A stretch of 64,000 nt of DNA from Ceratodon purpureus (GCA_014871385.1 CM026432.1:5621669-5685668); one strand, 5' to 3'; shown: positions 1-12,632, numbered from the stretch's first letter. The notes: a model not told the origin generated them from the letters alone. Made by a program: numbers and translations.

Positions 1-800
1 TAATACCTTGCCTTAATTCTCGACGAAGCGATGGGCATCTTGCAACCAGTTTCCCGATTGTGATGTTTGCTGACTGCTTACTAAGGTCTGCGACGATGGA
101 ATACTCAGCTTGGTCTCTACTCAATAGCAAGTCATTGATTCCAATCTTTCGTCGAGATCTCTTATTTCAAGAAGGTCCTTCACCTTTCTTTGATTTTGCA
201 CGTTTTTTATATGGGGTGGAATCCATTTCCAGATCTGCTAAGGCTCTATCCCGTTTAGCCATCACAAGCCGCTCATGTTCTGGGCAATCCTTATCCGCAC
301 TCATGCGTTCTAACATATGAATTTCTGCTATTTTGACATCAGAGGTTGTGGGAGTTACAGGTGTGTAGCTCTTCGTTTTTTTAGGACAATCACGTTCGTA
401 ATGACCACGTACTCCACAACCGTGACACGTTACAAACTGCACTTCGCGCTGTAATGACGATCGTTCTGCCATGGGGCTCTTGGCTCGGTGGTCTACCTGT
501 CGATCTTGTATTAGGTATAGTTTCATTTCTTCCATCATAGATGTCAACTTCGAGATTGCAGGATCTCCAATAACTTCTGGTTGCGTACGTAAAGATGAGC
601 TTTGGATCGAAGTGTTTCCTGAAACAGGAACACTTTCACTTAACTTAGTAGGTACCTTCAAGGTGATAACATCAGGAGAAGACAATTCAACCAGATTATC
701 TTCTTTTTTCTGTGCCCATGCTAAAGCGGACTCCAAAGTTTGCGGTTCTTTCCATGAAACTATCTCTTGAATTGACGGTATCAACCTCTCGAGGTCCCGG
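1..800 (-). pseudogene. Ty3/gypsy gag-protease fragment, broken
   Basis: On the minus strand a gag C-terminal region is readable from about 800 down to 167. It contains a CCHC zinc knuckle (CHGCGVRGHYERDC, spacing C-X2-C-X4-H-X4-C) followed by a basic tail. A TGA stop lies at 167-169, but the same frame stays open from 166 to 1 and reads NKRSRRKIGIND, then ANITIGKLVARCPSLRREL, which resembles the segment that opens the aspartic protease in plant gypsy elements. The stop is therefore either decay (a CGA to TGA change would fit) or, less likely, a readthrough site. The fragment runs off the left edge. At about 800 it abuts an integrase fragment in the opposite orientation, so this is rearranged retrotransposon debris. 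The class is clear; the family is not determined. Confidence 0.8.
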
Positions 801-803
801 CAT

Positions 804-1226
804 GACAAATTGCAGCATGACAAATTGCGGCATAACAAACTGAAAAATTTAATTGAGTTTGAACCTGGTGATTTAGTTATGATAATTGATAGCCGGCTCA
901 TGAAACAACACGGTCAAAAATTCAGGCCTAAATGGAAAGGGCCGTATGTGATACATTATAAATTTAATAATGGTTCATATTCTTTGAGTACTCCAGAAGG
1001 ATCAAAGATCACTAAGCCACACAATGGATCAAAGCTTAAGTTTTATTTTCATTCAGAACATTTGCAGGCTCCTGATCGTAAAAACGATCAAGACCCTGGG
1101 GAGGAAATTTTGAACGAAATATTTCCCGATCAATACGTTCGAGACAGCAATGCTAAAGGAGTCCAGCTGGATGCAGGTTGCGACCACGTCAAAAATTTGG
1201 ATGGTGATTATGCTCCGGGAGGTTGA
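804..1226 (+). pseudogene. Ty3/gypsy integrase C-terminal fragment
   Basis: The open frame ends at the TGA 1224-1226. It carries the typical integrase tail of Ty3/gypsy polyproteins: HNKLKNLIEFEPGDLVMI, then FRPKWKGPYVI and NGSYSL. This is the small beta-barrel that normally follows the catalytic core. The core, reverse transcriptase and RNase H are absent. The first bases hold a short near-repeat (gcatgacaaattgc, about three copies between 802 and 835) at the junction with the oppositely oriented gag fragment. The reading frame stops just before the putative LTR, as expected for the 3' end of pol. It is debris and unlikely to be expressed as a useful protein. Confidence 0.8.
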
Positions 1227-1560
1227 TAGTCAGTTAGCCAAAATAGGAAATAACTGCCGTTGAAGATTGGTTGCTGCAAGGCATGCCAAGAACGGACTGA
1301 GGGGATATAAGAGGAGAGAGAGATAAACAGGAAAGGCGGAGTATCGTAGAGAGGTATAGAAAAATAGCAGAATGATGTAATGGTTTCGGAAGTGATAATA
1401 AAATTGTAGTGTTAATGGAGTTTCGTTTGTCAAGTGTAGTTGATTGATGTAGATTTACAGTCAGCTCGTGAATTGTCATGTGCTAAGATTTATCTCAGAT
1501 TTCAGTACTCTACAAAAAAAATATCTTTGTGATCTTGTTGTGAGGAGTGCACATATTTTC
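1218..1560 (+). mobile_element. Probable 3' LTR of the Ty3/gypsy element
   Basis: Directly after the pol stop there is a short purine run (ccgggaggt) and then TGATAGTCAG, a possible polypurine tract followed by the TG start of an LTR. A TATA-like ggatataagag lies near 1302. The right end is not defined because no second LTR copy is in the window; about 1500-1560 is a guess. Confidence 0.45.
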
Positions 1561-2196
1561 AAAGGCACAAGAGATTAAAAACAACATGATGTTGGGCAAT
1601 ATGGAGATTGGTGGACTCTAAACTAAAATTCCACAAGCCTCAAATCCTCTGTTAATGTTTCTTTTGGTCATGGCCTTATTGTGCTAGTATTTCCTTTATT
1701 GCGGGCTTCCATTTGTAGCTCAAAGGCCACACGTACGTCCTTACATATGTGAAATGCACTTTTGAATGACTTGAATATAGAGACATCAAGCAGTTGCAGT
1801 GCATGAGATGAGATTACAATAACCAATCCCCGCCATTGCAACCTACTTGAGTATCTGATTTATGATATGTCCATAATTGATGGGCACCATAGTTGTAACA
1901 TTCATAGAGCATTGATAGATTCGTATAGAAAGAAGAGCCATTCTCCGGAACCAAGCCTCAAGTGCGACCTACTTCCAGTCTCTGTAGATGCTACAGTATC
2001 AACTTCGAAAGCCTCTTCTTAAACGATTTCATCGATCCTTGTCCCATGACTCCATTTCTGAATGGAGTTGCACAAAATTGAGTAATTTTAGCGAGCTTGA
2101 GGCCACATTACGTTGTGCTCATAGGTAGCCCAATATCTTGCATCTTCAAAATCCAAGCAACCTACAAGCTTTCTTTATGAGCAAAGAATACCCATT
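1561..2196. other. No gene seen
   Basis: Intergenic DNA with only short frames. No repeat, RNA gene or recognisable protein similarity was seen. Confidence 0.5.
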
Positions 2197-2604
2197 AGGG
2201 AAAATATGGGGTCTCCAACGGGCCTTGTGAGACAGCCCGAAGGTAGGTGAACTTGCTGCCCACGCATGTCTCTCTAAGTAATCTCATTGGTGGATATCTT
2301 GCCCGCTGACAACACAATCCGCCCCGCTGACAATAGAATCCGCTACTGTCCAATGGGGTGACAGCAGTGGCATACGCTCGTTGACAGCGTCATTACTGCT
2401 CGTACTGTCCAATGGGGTGACAGTAGTGGCACACGCCTTCGCTGCCAGCGATTGGCTGTACCCCCAAACGCCGATTTGACGACCTGTTGGCACCATTGGG
2501 CGACCTGCTGGCACCATTGGTGCCAGCACATAAAGTGCACGGGCATGGCCAAATTTTGAGGCACGTGGGAAACCCAAAGGCCGTTGCAGACCCCATATTT
2601 CTCC
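2197..2604. mobile_element. Small element with inverted ends, candidate MITE
   Basis: The left end (about 2203-2225, atatggggtctccaacgggc) and the right end (about 2577-2598) are imperfect inverted copies; the right end read on the minus strand gives atggggtctgcaacggcc. Between them a stretch of about 34 bases occurs twice (from 2343 and from 2403, tactgtccaatggggtgaca), and a ggcaccattgg motif occurs near 2490 and 2508. Size, inverted ends and lack of coding potential fit a non-autonomous DNA transposon. No target duplication could be assigned, so the superfamily stays open. Confidence 0.45.
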
Positions 2605-4299
2605 TAGAGACTAGCCTTTCATGGTGTTCTCTAATTATCCAAGGCCATCAAGTGATCTCACTGGCTTGAAGTTGGAATCAAGTGCACACGGGCAGCCACA
2701 TGTATTGGACAACCATCATAGATCGATACAATTGTTGCTTGTAAGGACTTGGGAGTCCAAAGACCATGGTTCAACCTCCAAGCTGACATGGCCGCTCTTC
2801 TACGTTGTAAGTTGAGCCATAGACTTTTGAAATGTGCATTTAAGATCCAAATCCGCCAACCTCTATGACTTTCTGCCTTGTCAGAGCTTCCTACTTTGCC
2901 TTTGATGTGATGGCTCTTGCTAAAGTGGAGAATAGGCGTAATAACGCTCCGAATTACGTTAAAGAGGATGCTCTCCTCTCTGATCATGTCCGGCACCAAA
3001 TAAATTTTGTGCTCTACCTGCAAAGGGTTATCTGTCAATACGCCCTATCCATACATGCCCCTTCCTCAGCTATCTACAAAACCAAAATTGAAGTGATCAC
3101 TATATTGCTTATGACAGTCTTTGTCGCTCCCAATGTCCAACTCCTCACCGCTTCAGGCATGTTTTTTCTACGCACAACCCAAATCCTCTTCCATGTGCTT
3201 AGTCTTATTTGCTTCATCCTAAGTAAATTGCATCCATACAGCTGTTGGTCTCCTTAGTCTTTAATAGTCGTCAATCCAAATCGTTGTTGACAAATTCAAG
3301 GTGCACGATTACATTGCATTTCAAGATGATTATCTCTTGTATACAGAAAATTCTTTGTTGTTATTGTTGATGGTGTTCGCGTCAAAAGCATTGTCCACTC
3401 CAATACCTTCTATGATCTGCACTTGTGAGTATACACTTGTGTCCTCGATTGGCAAGACCGCCATATATATTGAAATAGCCACCTCTAGGAATGTAATATG
3501 GTGCTCATTAAAAGTTCCTCTCTTGTCTTGTTATGAGGATAAAGATGTCCACTAAGATAAATTAGAATGTTATGTCAGCATGAGAATTATGCCAATTGGT
3601 GCTATCACTATAGCCCTAATTTTGTAGAAACTGTTTTTTGTTGTATTTGTTCCTAAGTTTGTTCAAAATTGTACGGATTTGGGTCAATTGATGCATGGTA
3701 TTTATGCCTACACAACAGGCACAAGTCCACACGGATTTGGCTCCATTTACCTTGTAAAATATGGCTTTTCTAAAAGGCCAAGGCCCAATAGATGTACTAA
3801 AGTTGACAAAACAAATATGGAACTTTTGTGATTGTTGTTATACTGAACTTCAGCAAACTCTATAGAAGGGAACTTTGAAACTATTCTTTGAACTTTGTCT
3901 GAAAAAGATTTTGAGGGAATTGAGAAGAACTTGTATTTGAACTTAAAACATTATAATTTTGTATTTGGTTATGTTTCTCCTTCTACAATTTTGAAAAAGA
4001 ATCTACTCTAATTGACTACTGCATCCTACAATTGGACCTGCCAATGTAGATTATGAAACTAAGTAAACTCACTTGCTTTGCAAAGAGGTGTCAAAATGCA
4101 GTTTTTGGTCTGATATCATCGAACTGCACATTTCGGTCAAAATACCGAACTTCACCTTTGATTGACATAGTACGGAATGACATTGTAGATATGGTGATGG
4201 CTCTGGAGGGTTGGGACGGAGCATAAATTCTATTTCAGATAATCTATTTCATGAACAAATGCGCCTAACCTAAGGAAAAACCTTGGCTAGATGGAGAAA
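2605..4299. other. No supported gene; possible old transposon debris
   Basis: Frames are short and broken. The stretch 3301-3555 has a faint resemblance to the region after the protease of copia elements (IGKTAIYIEIATS), but this is too weak to call. Nothing else was recognised. Confidence 0.35.
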
Positions 4300-4909
4300 T
4301 GGGAAAAAATTCTCAGTGCAAAATGTTTCACTGCACAGCGAGATTTAAGAAGTTGCAATACAATTGTGACACCTCAGTTTCTATCTTGATTCTAAAAAAA
4401 TCCAGAACGTTTTCACAGACCAAGAGTAAAACACACACATTGAAAACAAGTATAGAATGGCATTCCAATCATAGTCCATGGAAGAGCCCAATAAATTACA
4501 TCGTCCGCTCTAAGACTGAGCTGATCATGCACAAAAATTGTATGGAAACATCCTCCTGTCTCTACAGTACTGTACAGAAAATGTGACAACTGAAATTTGT
4601 CTACCAGCTTTGGTTCTGTTCCAAGTGCACCTTCGGGACATCTACAAAGCTCCTTACACGTTGGGGTAGCAACTCCAAAGCGTGCACTAATATGTTATGG
4701 TATGAACTGTACCAAGTCATCGTTCATCTTTCGCTACCAATGCCGTACTTCCAGGCCTTCGATCAAAGGGCTGGCTGTGAAGGCATCTCTTAGTATAGCT
4801 TTATAGCTTCCTTTGAGAGTCAGATGATCGAGGCATCATCATATCCCTTGACTCGACTAAGACTGAGACTAAGCTGACATACTCCGTGCTCACCTGCAAG
4901 TTCAACTCC
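4300..4909 (-). other. Probable 3' UTR and downstream region of the five-exon membrane gene
   Basis: This lies directly past the TAG at 4910-4912 of the minus-strand gene. It has higher GC than the DNA to its left and no coding frame worth calling. The poly(A) site was not located. Confidence 0.35.
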
Positions 4910-7900
4910 CTAGAGAAAATCATTAAACCTTACTGGAAGCGGGGACACCCTGTTCCGGATCCTCTGTGATCTTCGAACTGGAGTACGAACCTTTTGCTCT
5001 TCACCTCCCTGAACATTCCAACACAACAATTTCAGACAACAGAGGGTGATGCAAAGATCAAATAGAGAAGGGACTGACTGACTCCTGCATAAATATTACT
5101 GTTCAGCAATTTGAATGGGTTCTTTGTCTTCTCGCACATGAATCACACAAATCATATCAGATGGAGTGAGTGGGTCCAGAAAAAATCCTAGGAGCATATC
5201 GAAAAGAAAGAAGCCAAGTTCAAGGTTTGTTGACTTACATCATTCACAACAGTAACGACGTCAGTGGTTGTGAAACTGCCCAGATGCTCCCATTCTTCAG
5301 CTCCCATTGTAAGAGCACTTTCACAGACAGAATCCATCTCGCTCGCACCCCGTGTTGAGGTGGAAATACCAGACTCAGACGGGATCGACGGGATGTAGGA
5401 GGCTGTCTGACGGTATGAGCTGGAGATGGTGCTACCCCCGTCTTTCATCGCAGGATGCCATGTCGTAGCAGGCTTCTGCACAACCCTTGCTGGTGACTTG
5501 AAAACACCTGGGGCACTCATGGCTGGCTCAGCCAAGCCATATTTCGAGGAATAACTTTCCATGCCATACTTCCTTGACGTTCGGATGCCTTTGAGTGGAG
5601 ACGAAATCGCATCCAGCTCATCCCTGTCAGGGACATGCGAATCATAGACTGATCGTGTAGATGGAAATGCTACTGGTGAACCCATGTTTTTGAGGGTATC
5701 GGCAGTGCCGGGGAACAACTTAACGTCAGTAGCAGTCTTAGCTGCCTGGGAGACTGTGGGGCTCTTGCGCATGTTCACTACGAGGGCCGCAGCCAAGGCC
5801 AAAGCAACCACAAGTAGACCAATGGTTGTCACAGGAAGGGATCCCTCTGCAACAGGCTTCTCAAGAATTGGTTCTTCGGAGACAACCACTTCACTCACAG
5901 GTGTATGGCAGGTGGCCTCAGACAGAGGTTGGACATCTTCTTCATTCGAAATAGCAGCCTCAGTTGTGCTCTGTGATTCAGGCTTCTCGAGGTGCACGTT
6001 GACGTGTTTCTCATCGTGACCATCGACAAGATCCTCCACTGTGACCTGCACGGGGGATACAATAGTATACTCGTCTGTGGCGATCTCCTCTGTAACGGAT
6101 GGCACATTGAGCAGATCTACTACCTCATCAGTGGTAGGGGGGACATCTGTGGTAGCAGGCTCTTCAATCGAGGACTCTACCACAGACGGTTCAATCTCTG
6201 CCGGTTGAGAATCAACCAGTGAGTCAGAGGAAGGAATGCCCTGCAAGACAAATTAGCGCTTAGGTGAGTTCCGGTTGAATTTCCAGGTGGAGCGGGGGAT
6301 CATCACCTGCAATCGCTAACTACATGATTCGGAATAGTGCCTTCCGTGACCTCGAGAACAAAAAGTTTCGGAGTTGTCAGCTTTGTCGCGTGAAGCTAAT
6401 TGTGAATCAGAATCGAAGACGCAGTGCAATTTTAGACGGACCTGACGAAGGCAGTTTGATGATATCAAGGAGGGAGAAAAGTCTCGTACCGTTGTTTCAG
6501 ATGCAACAAACTCGCTTGTTGGCACCGCATCCCTCTCAAAATTCGAGACATCCAACTCCATATCAGCAGGCACCTCATCATTTTCGGGACCTGTTGCTGC
6601 GCCCAGAGAGACTTCATGACTCTCAGGAATCTGCGCAGTTAAGCTCTCCTCAGGTTCTTCACGTCCGAAATCCTCCAAATATGAGAGAGTTTCAGAAGTC
6701 TGCACTTCTGCGACTTCATCCACGACCTCTGGGATGTCGACCATAGCCGACGACTCTGCCACATCCTCAAATGGCACAACCTCTTCAGGGGCAGTTACTT
6801 CTGAGACATCCTCAGAGGCCACATCTTCTGCGGAATCCTCAAAGGCTGCAGTCTCTTGAACGTTCTCAACAGAGGCACTCGGCTTACCATCCATAGTAAT
6901 TCCTGGAAAAGAGGAATCTGACAGTACGAAGAAGCACCAGTTAGCAACAGTTTTCCAAGATAACAACGGTAAGTGAAGCCACGGGGCTTGCAACAACCTC
7001 AAAGCATCGCAATTATTACAGAAGTTTGCACACCAGTCTTGACAAAAATAAGAAGTCCGTCAACAGTCTTTCATGTTTTTCAGACACCTACAAGTCCACC
7101 TTCACGAAGTATATCACCTCCTATCTAATTCAAGATGACGAAAGACTTGCGAATTCAGAATCGTCTCTGCACAAGTCATCGAGAGAGATGATTACCAGGT
7201 AGTGCGGTCTCACTAGTGAGACTGGCAACGTCGGAAAAGAGCCTTCCTTGTAACTCTTTGTAATAGTCTGTAGCGGACTTCAGCTCATCCAAGTCCATCG
7301 CATTTTCAATAACATGCTCCCTGGAAACACCAATGGTCTCATACGATCCACTTGTGAAGCCAGGTGTAGAGCTTCCCTGCTGGGCTGCAACAAGCTCGGA
7401 CGTGCTTGAGAGAAATTCCAATCCCAAGTGCACCGAAGGCAGACAGGGCATTCCTTCGTGCTCACGTCCCAGACCAATAAAGCCCACCGAAATCGGTATG
7501 ACGGATGGTGTAATGTATGAACCGCTAAACGGACCGCCCACAGTCGTAGAATGCAAGCTCTTCGGTAGGAGACCTTGACTGCCAGAGGCAAGAACCATAA
7601 AACCCATCATGCACGCCACCATGACAGCAAGGACCACAAATTTCAGGAATCTCTGGGACCAAGACTCCAGGATCTCATACTCCTCCACTTCTTCCTCGGA
7701 GGTGCAGTCTGCTGTAGCGTCAACTTGGTTTTCCAGTGCCACTCCGGCTGTGATACTCTTGACTGCCACATGGGCCACTTCCTGAGCTTTCTCTTCCACA
7801 ATCTCATCATCACTAGATTTTGGCAGAAGAGTTGCTTCTTCAATTGGGCATTCCTGCACCTCAACTATGCCAGAGGTGATGGTGGAGATGCTCTGTTGCT

Positions 7901-9436
7901 CAAGTTGAGCAGGCGTCTCCTCCAAATCGCTGAGTCCTGGTACTGCAATCTCTTCGCACACCTCCTCAACCTGGCACCCATCTTCGCCCTCCGAGTGAAC
8001 TGGGAAATCCTCTGGACAAAGAGCTCTCTCTGTCTCCGAAGCCTCGGTCTCATTCGATACATTGTTGGAATCAGACACATCGTTGGAATCAGGCTCATCT
8101 TCGGAGAGAGACTGAGGAGCTAACAGTGCTGGTTCAGGAGAAGGTGTCCTTAGCAGTGCTACACCCATGTCCGCGTTCACTTCTTCTTCGTTTGAGAGGG
8201 AAAGGGTGTGCGCGCAAGTGGAGTCAGAATCTCCTGCAGTGAATGCAACTCCGCCCTTGGCAAAATGAAACCCAGTGCTATGTTCGTGGTTCTCCTTGAA
8301 AGAGTCAGCGCTGCTATGCGCACATGTATTCTCATCTGCGAAATCCGCTCCCGCTGTGAATGCAACCCCGCCCTTGGCAATTTGCAACACAGTATCGTCA
8401 TGGTGGAACAGAGGATTGACCCGCGGTGATCGGCTGATATTGTAAGGAACTTCGTCAAGATTGAAAGGGGCAACTTCGAGCTGGCTCCGAGACGGAACAT
8501 TTTCATCCTGGAGAAACCTCTTCAGGCGCTTCTGCAGCTCGGATATGGACACCTCCTTCTTGCCAGACTCTGCTGATGGTTCTGCTGCAGCCGGGGAGTT
8601 GTAAAATGCAGGGCGCTCCATCAACACTTTCTGGTACTTTGGTGAACCCATGTAGGGGCGCTTGGGACTCCGAGGTGGAATCGTGCCAAACGCAGTCCTG
8701 GGCGTCTTGACAGGCGTCCCAACCCTTCTGTTGTTGAAAGACGAAAACTCATCTCGACGGTTGCCCTTCGCCATACCGCCCTCCGAAGCTTTGGTGGGAG
8801 TAGTTGGCTCCTTTACATCGGGTTGTGCTCCATTCCGCAAATGACTAACTGCACAACACCCGAAAGTTGGGTCAGATAGTTGGTGTGGATTTTCTAAATC
8901 CTCCACTTGAACTGGGACTCTCACTCTGTAAAGTCAGCCATTCGCCTACACAACAATAGTCTAAAGGGTTCTCCTCAAGCCAGGACTCAAAATTAGGACT
9001 GGATTCGGGATTTGAATACGGTTGATCGGACGAAAGTGAATAGCGAATGCGGAGTCTACAAACGCACCTTCGCAGCTCACACACGAACAAAACGTACCCA
9101 ACCGTAGGACTGATTTCGCAATTCACAGCAAGAATATGACAACAGAAAACAGAGTCTTCGTAGCGAACATAAATTAAAAGCCAGGTTCCAGTGAAACAAA
9201 AGAGAGCAAACATTGAACCAAATGGCATACCAACACATACCTTTCGCTGTAGAGTCCCCAAACTGCGAGTCCTTCCCACCAAACGTCGCCTCTTTCCCAA
9301 ACAACGACTGCTGCGAACTCCGCACACTCCCAGAACCCGACGCCGCACTGCTCCTCCTCGGCGACAGGTTCGATTTCGTAGCCTTCGACCGCTCTGCAAA
9401 CGGCGACTTATGCCCGGATCCCCCAGCAAACGACAT
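4910..9436 (-). CDS. Five-exon gene, ~1120-aa acidic protein with two membrane segments, unknown function
   Basis: Exons on the minus strand are 9436-9241 (ATG, MSFAGGSGHKSPFAERSK), 8848-7196, 6902-6490, 6240-5239 and 5008-4910 (TAG). All junctions are GT-AG and phases agree: 3363 nt, 1120 residues. A strong branch-like ctgac precedes exon 2. The N-terminus is basic and Ser/Pro rich with several TP and SP sites (GTPVKTPRTAFG, RSPKRP). The motif AKGGVAFTAG followed shortly by TCAH occurs twice near residues 205-255. Long Glu-rich stretches surround two hydrophobic segments at about 463-485 (FVVLAVMVACMMGFMVLA) and 890-910 (TTIGLLVVALALAAALVV). The tail is basic (RTPVRRSQRIRNR). I do not recognise the family. 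A nuclear-envelope or ER membrane protein that touches chromatin is one guess from the basic tails. An exon 2 start at 8923 is an alternative. Confidence 0.75.
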
Positions 9437-10690
9437 CTTCTCCAGCTTCCGCGCACAAATCTCGCACCCAGTCCCCAGCTTGCAAGACTCTTGAACTCAC
9501 CCCCTAATAATCCTGACACCGCCTATCTCACCATAGCCACCAAACCAACCCAGTGGAACTCACCAAACTACAACCCACCCTCACATCCAGACCACTAAAC
9601 AAGACAAACCGAATCCTCCAACCACCTCAAAATTAACTGCAACTTCCCAGGCCTTGATCCTTAAACCATAAACCTCAAACCTGCCCTCCTCTAAACTCAG
9701 CAACCTCACAGCCACTTCAAACCATGAATCAGAACACTACAACCAAACCACCCTCACAGAAATCCTTCACAGCTCCTTCAAAAACCAGTCCTCCCTCAAA
9801 GCTCACAGGCAGTGAGATGCGAGACACAACATGAACTACCCACTCTCACATACAAACACATACAGACACATACAGACACACATAGACCATAAAACATCCG
9901 TGTCCTCCAAGCACCTCCACAGCAAGTTGCAACACAAGACCGTGACTCAGGATCAGGATTTGTGGCAGTGGGAGGCGGAGAGCATGAGGAGAGAATGTCG
10001 AATGAACGATTCCTGCGCTTCTGTAGCTTCAACTTCACGCATGCATGCAGCTGTGGACCCAACCTGACAGACAGAAACTCCAAAAAGCAACACAGGAGCA
10101 ATCTGATGCGATCTAATGCAGACACACCCCGTGATCATCACCTACTGCAACAAGTCTTCGATCAGAAGACTTCGGCAGTTTTTCAGACCGAAGCGCATGC
10201 TCACAACGTCTATCTGCTTCCCCCGGGTAGGAATGGGTATTAAGAGGGTATGAGGGGAGTATTTAGAGGGTATTACTTGGGTGTTACGCTAGTATCGGGG
10301 TAGTATTACCCGGGTTTTGATGCCTCGTGCCGGGGGTGCGCGAGAGAGCCGTTGGGTGACTAGAGTGCCGTTGCGGTTTGAGCAGTGTCGTCGATCTGGT
10401 AATCGGGCGGTTGTGGGGGCGGTTTTATTTGAGGTGTTCACACTTGGCGTGGTTATAGGGAAGGGGTTCGTTTGATTGGTGCATACTGGGTTGGTTTTTT
10501 GACTCTTTCGTACTTGGGGGTGCCACGGTGGCAGTGGTCCTTGAGTATATGTGCTGACCCCTGGAGTGTGGGTCGTAAAGGCTGGAGGAGGATAATACTG
10601 TAGTGGACGAATCCTGGATTCTGGGTAGAATACGTCTGGGATTTTTCCACAGCTTTGTTGAAACTTGCCATCCAATTCAGGGTGTGTGAG
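9437..10690 (-). promoter_or_regulatory. 5' flank of the five-exon membrane gene
   Basis: No coding frame is supported. 9480-9800 is rich in C and A on the plus strand (pyrimidine rich in the gene's sense), as in a plant 5' UTR. A cacatacaga repeat occurs at about 9855-9885. 10210-10690 is GC richer with no recognised content. The sharp fall in GC near 10700 marks the start of the AT-rich block. Confidence 0.35.
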
Positions 10691-12296
10691 GTACAGTTTT
10701 CACTTTAAATATTCGCAATGGAAAAAGGGAGAGGTTTTAACTTCTTTTTTGTTAAATTAACTTAGAATTGTAATTTGAGTATTATGACAGTGAATTTAGA
10801 CAGATTAGCTGACCCATATTGGGTTGTTGGGTACTTTTGCATCTCCAAGTTTCCTTATTCCTGTTTTTTCTTTATCACAAAAAGCATTTAGTAGATATTT
10901 CACGGAGTTGGATTTGGTATTGCTAGAGATATGTTTTATTAAAATTACAAACGGTAAATTTGATTTTTCTATAAATTTAGGAACCAAAAACCATGGATGT
11001 ATTCTAGAATCCCCCTAAATTTTTTATTTATTTTTAATATTCTTTTTAATTTGCAAATTTTACAATCATTTATTACATGATTTTTTATGAACATGTATTT
11101 GACATTGTCCAGTTTTTGAATACGCAAAACCCTCAAATTGTGAAAAGGAGAAATGTCACTCTACAAGAGGTCAAACCTTGCCAACTGCTTTGGGCACTTC
11201 CAAAAAAAACTAATTACATCAAATGTTATAATCTTTTTATATATGTAGTCAAAACTAATAAAAAAAACATTGACATGTTTTAAATATCATATCCTCTAAG
11301 ATCCTATGGTTAAAGTGCAAAAAAATCAAAAAACAATAATAAAGTATTTTTTTATTTTTTTTAAATCCATTTTTTTAGAATGGCAAATTTGGAGATTTTG
11401 GGATCATAAATTGTTAAGGAATTTAGGAATTAACAAACTATTTACTATAAATTTTAGATAATCTAGATCATAGTAGATTTATTAAATTTTTAAGTTCGTT
11501 TGTAATTTGCTAACTATTTTTAAAAAGTAATAGAGTATGCTATGGCGTATTAGCCACCGCAAATCATAGGTGCATACAATACAAATGCTAATTCAATTAT
11601 ACAAGCCATCATAAAACAATACAACAAAAAAATCTACACATGCATTCAATTAAGGTAGTTTTGCATTGACAAAGTAATGGTATACTCCAAGTAATATATA
11701 TTATAATATGATAATAAAATTCAAGTTTTTGTTTATTTCAAACAAAAAAAATTGATGCATGAACAAAACATGAATGCATGTTAAAATTTGCATTTCTAAA
11801 AGATACACATAAATTTGTAGATCTTTCCATGATGTGTCATAGTATTTTTCCTATAACTATTGGTTTTTTATTTAGACTTTTAATTTTACATAAACATATG
11901 TATATATAATTATTTTTTGGCTTTTAAGATTTTTTAAAACAAATTATGAATGCATTTATGAAGTTTATTACATGAAGACATACAAAAACATGTAATTGAA
12001 AGATTCTGTTATAAAATCTATAGGCTAATCAAGGGAATTCAAGTACCTTATAAAAACTCTTCTAGTAATAAAAAGGGTTGCATGTTTTGAAAAAACATGC
12101 ATGAGATTTTGAGTATGATTTTTTTGAAATTGGCTCGTAATTCATGGACTTATAGATAAACAAGTATTTTTTTAATAAAATATATTAAAAAGTGCATTTT
12201 TAGAAATATATTTGCAACTTCCTAAAGTTTCAATTAATTATTAGATTATTTTTCCATGAATTGGATTTTTTTTTATTCAAAGCCTAAGTAGTTCCG

Positions 12297-12632
12297 ATGG
12301 TTCATACAAGGATTGTGAATCGGACCAAGGAGATCATGGAAGTGAAGGCTTTTAGTGCTAGGGGTGTGCCTCAACTCGCGTACAGGGTAAGCGAAGGCAA
12401 ACATAAAGATATCTACTTCAGTGTGCATGATAATTACCGCGAATACAGGTTGATGTTCGACGATACAAAGAAGACAGAATTTCTTCTGACCTCTGACGAC
12501 ATGTTGACATATGGTGAAGTCATTGTCGATTATAAACAAGCGACAGTCGACGGCGTCGTAGACAAGTATGTTATACAAAATAAACATACGACACCCGGCC
12601 TATTTACCCGCTTTATAGATTTCCTAATTTAA
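12297..12632 (+). CDS. Intact 111-aa ORF in the AT-rich block, unknown
   Basis: ATG at 12297, stop TAA at 12630. The frame has ordinary base composition while DNA on both sides is almost pure A/T, which argues for selection or recent arrival. The protein is polar with no signal or membrane segment. Features are IVNRTKEIMEVKAFS near the start, NYREYRLMFDD in the middle and LLTSDDMLTYGEVIVDY towards the end, with an alternating pattern that suggests beta strands. The layout (N-terminal NRT, central YREY, then SDD) reminds me of small plant proteins filed as DUF7748. That is from memory and untested. No intron is needed and no neighbour suggests a role. It could be a single-exon gene, a captured gene or a retrocopy. 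Confidence 0.5.
   Translation: MVHTRIVNRTKEIMEVKAFSARGVPQLAYRVSEGKHKDIYFSVHDNYREYRLMFDDTKKTEFLLTSDDMLTYGEVIVDYKQATVDGVVDKYVIQNKHTTPGLFTRFIDFLI

Noticed and set aside
2658..3257. Possible retrotransposon coding on both strands
   Set aside because: No conserved motif on either strand; frames are short.
3301..3555. Copia-like protease region
   Set aside because: Only a weak pattern (IGKTAIYIEIATS); no catalytic DSG and no following VPxLxxNL.
9191..9598. Arg/Pro-rich plus-strand frame
   Set aside because: Antisense shadow of exon 1 of the five-exon gene, with biased composition only.
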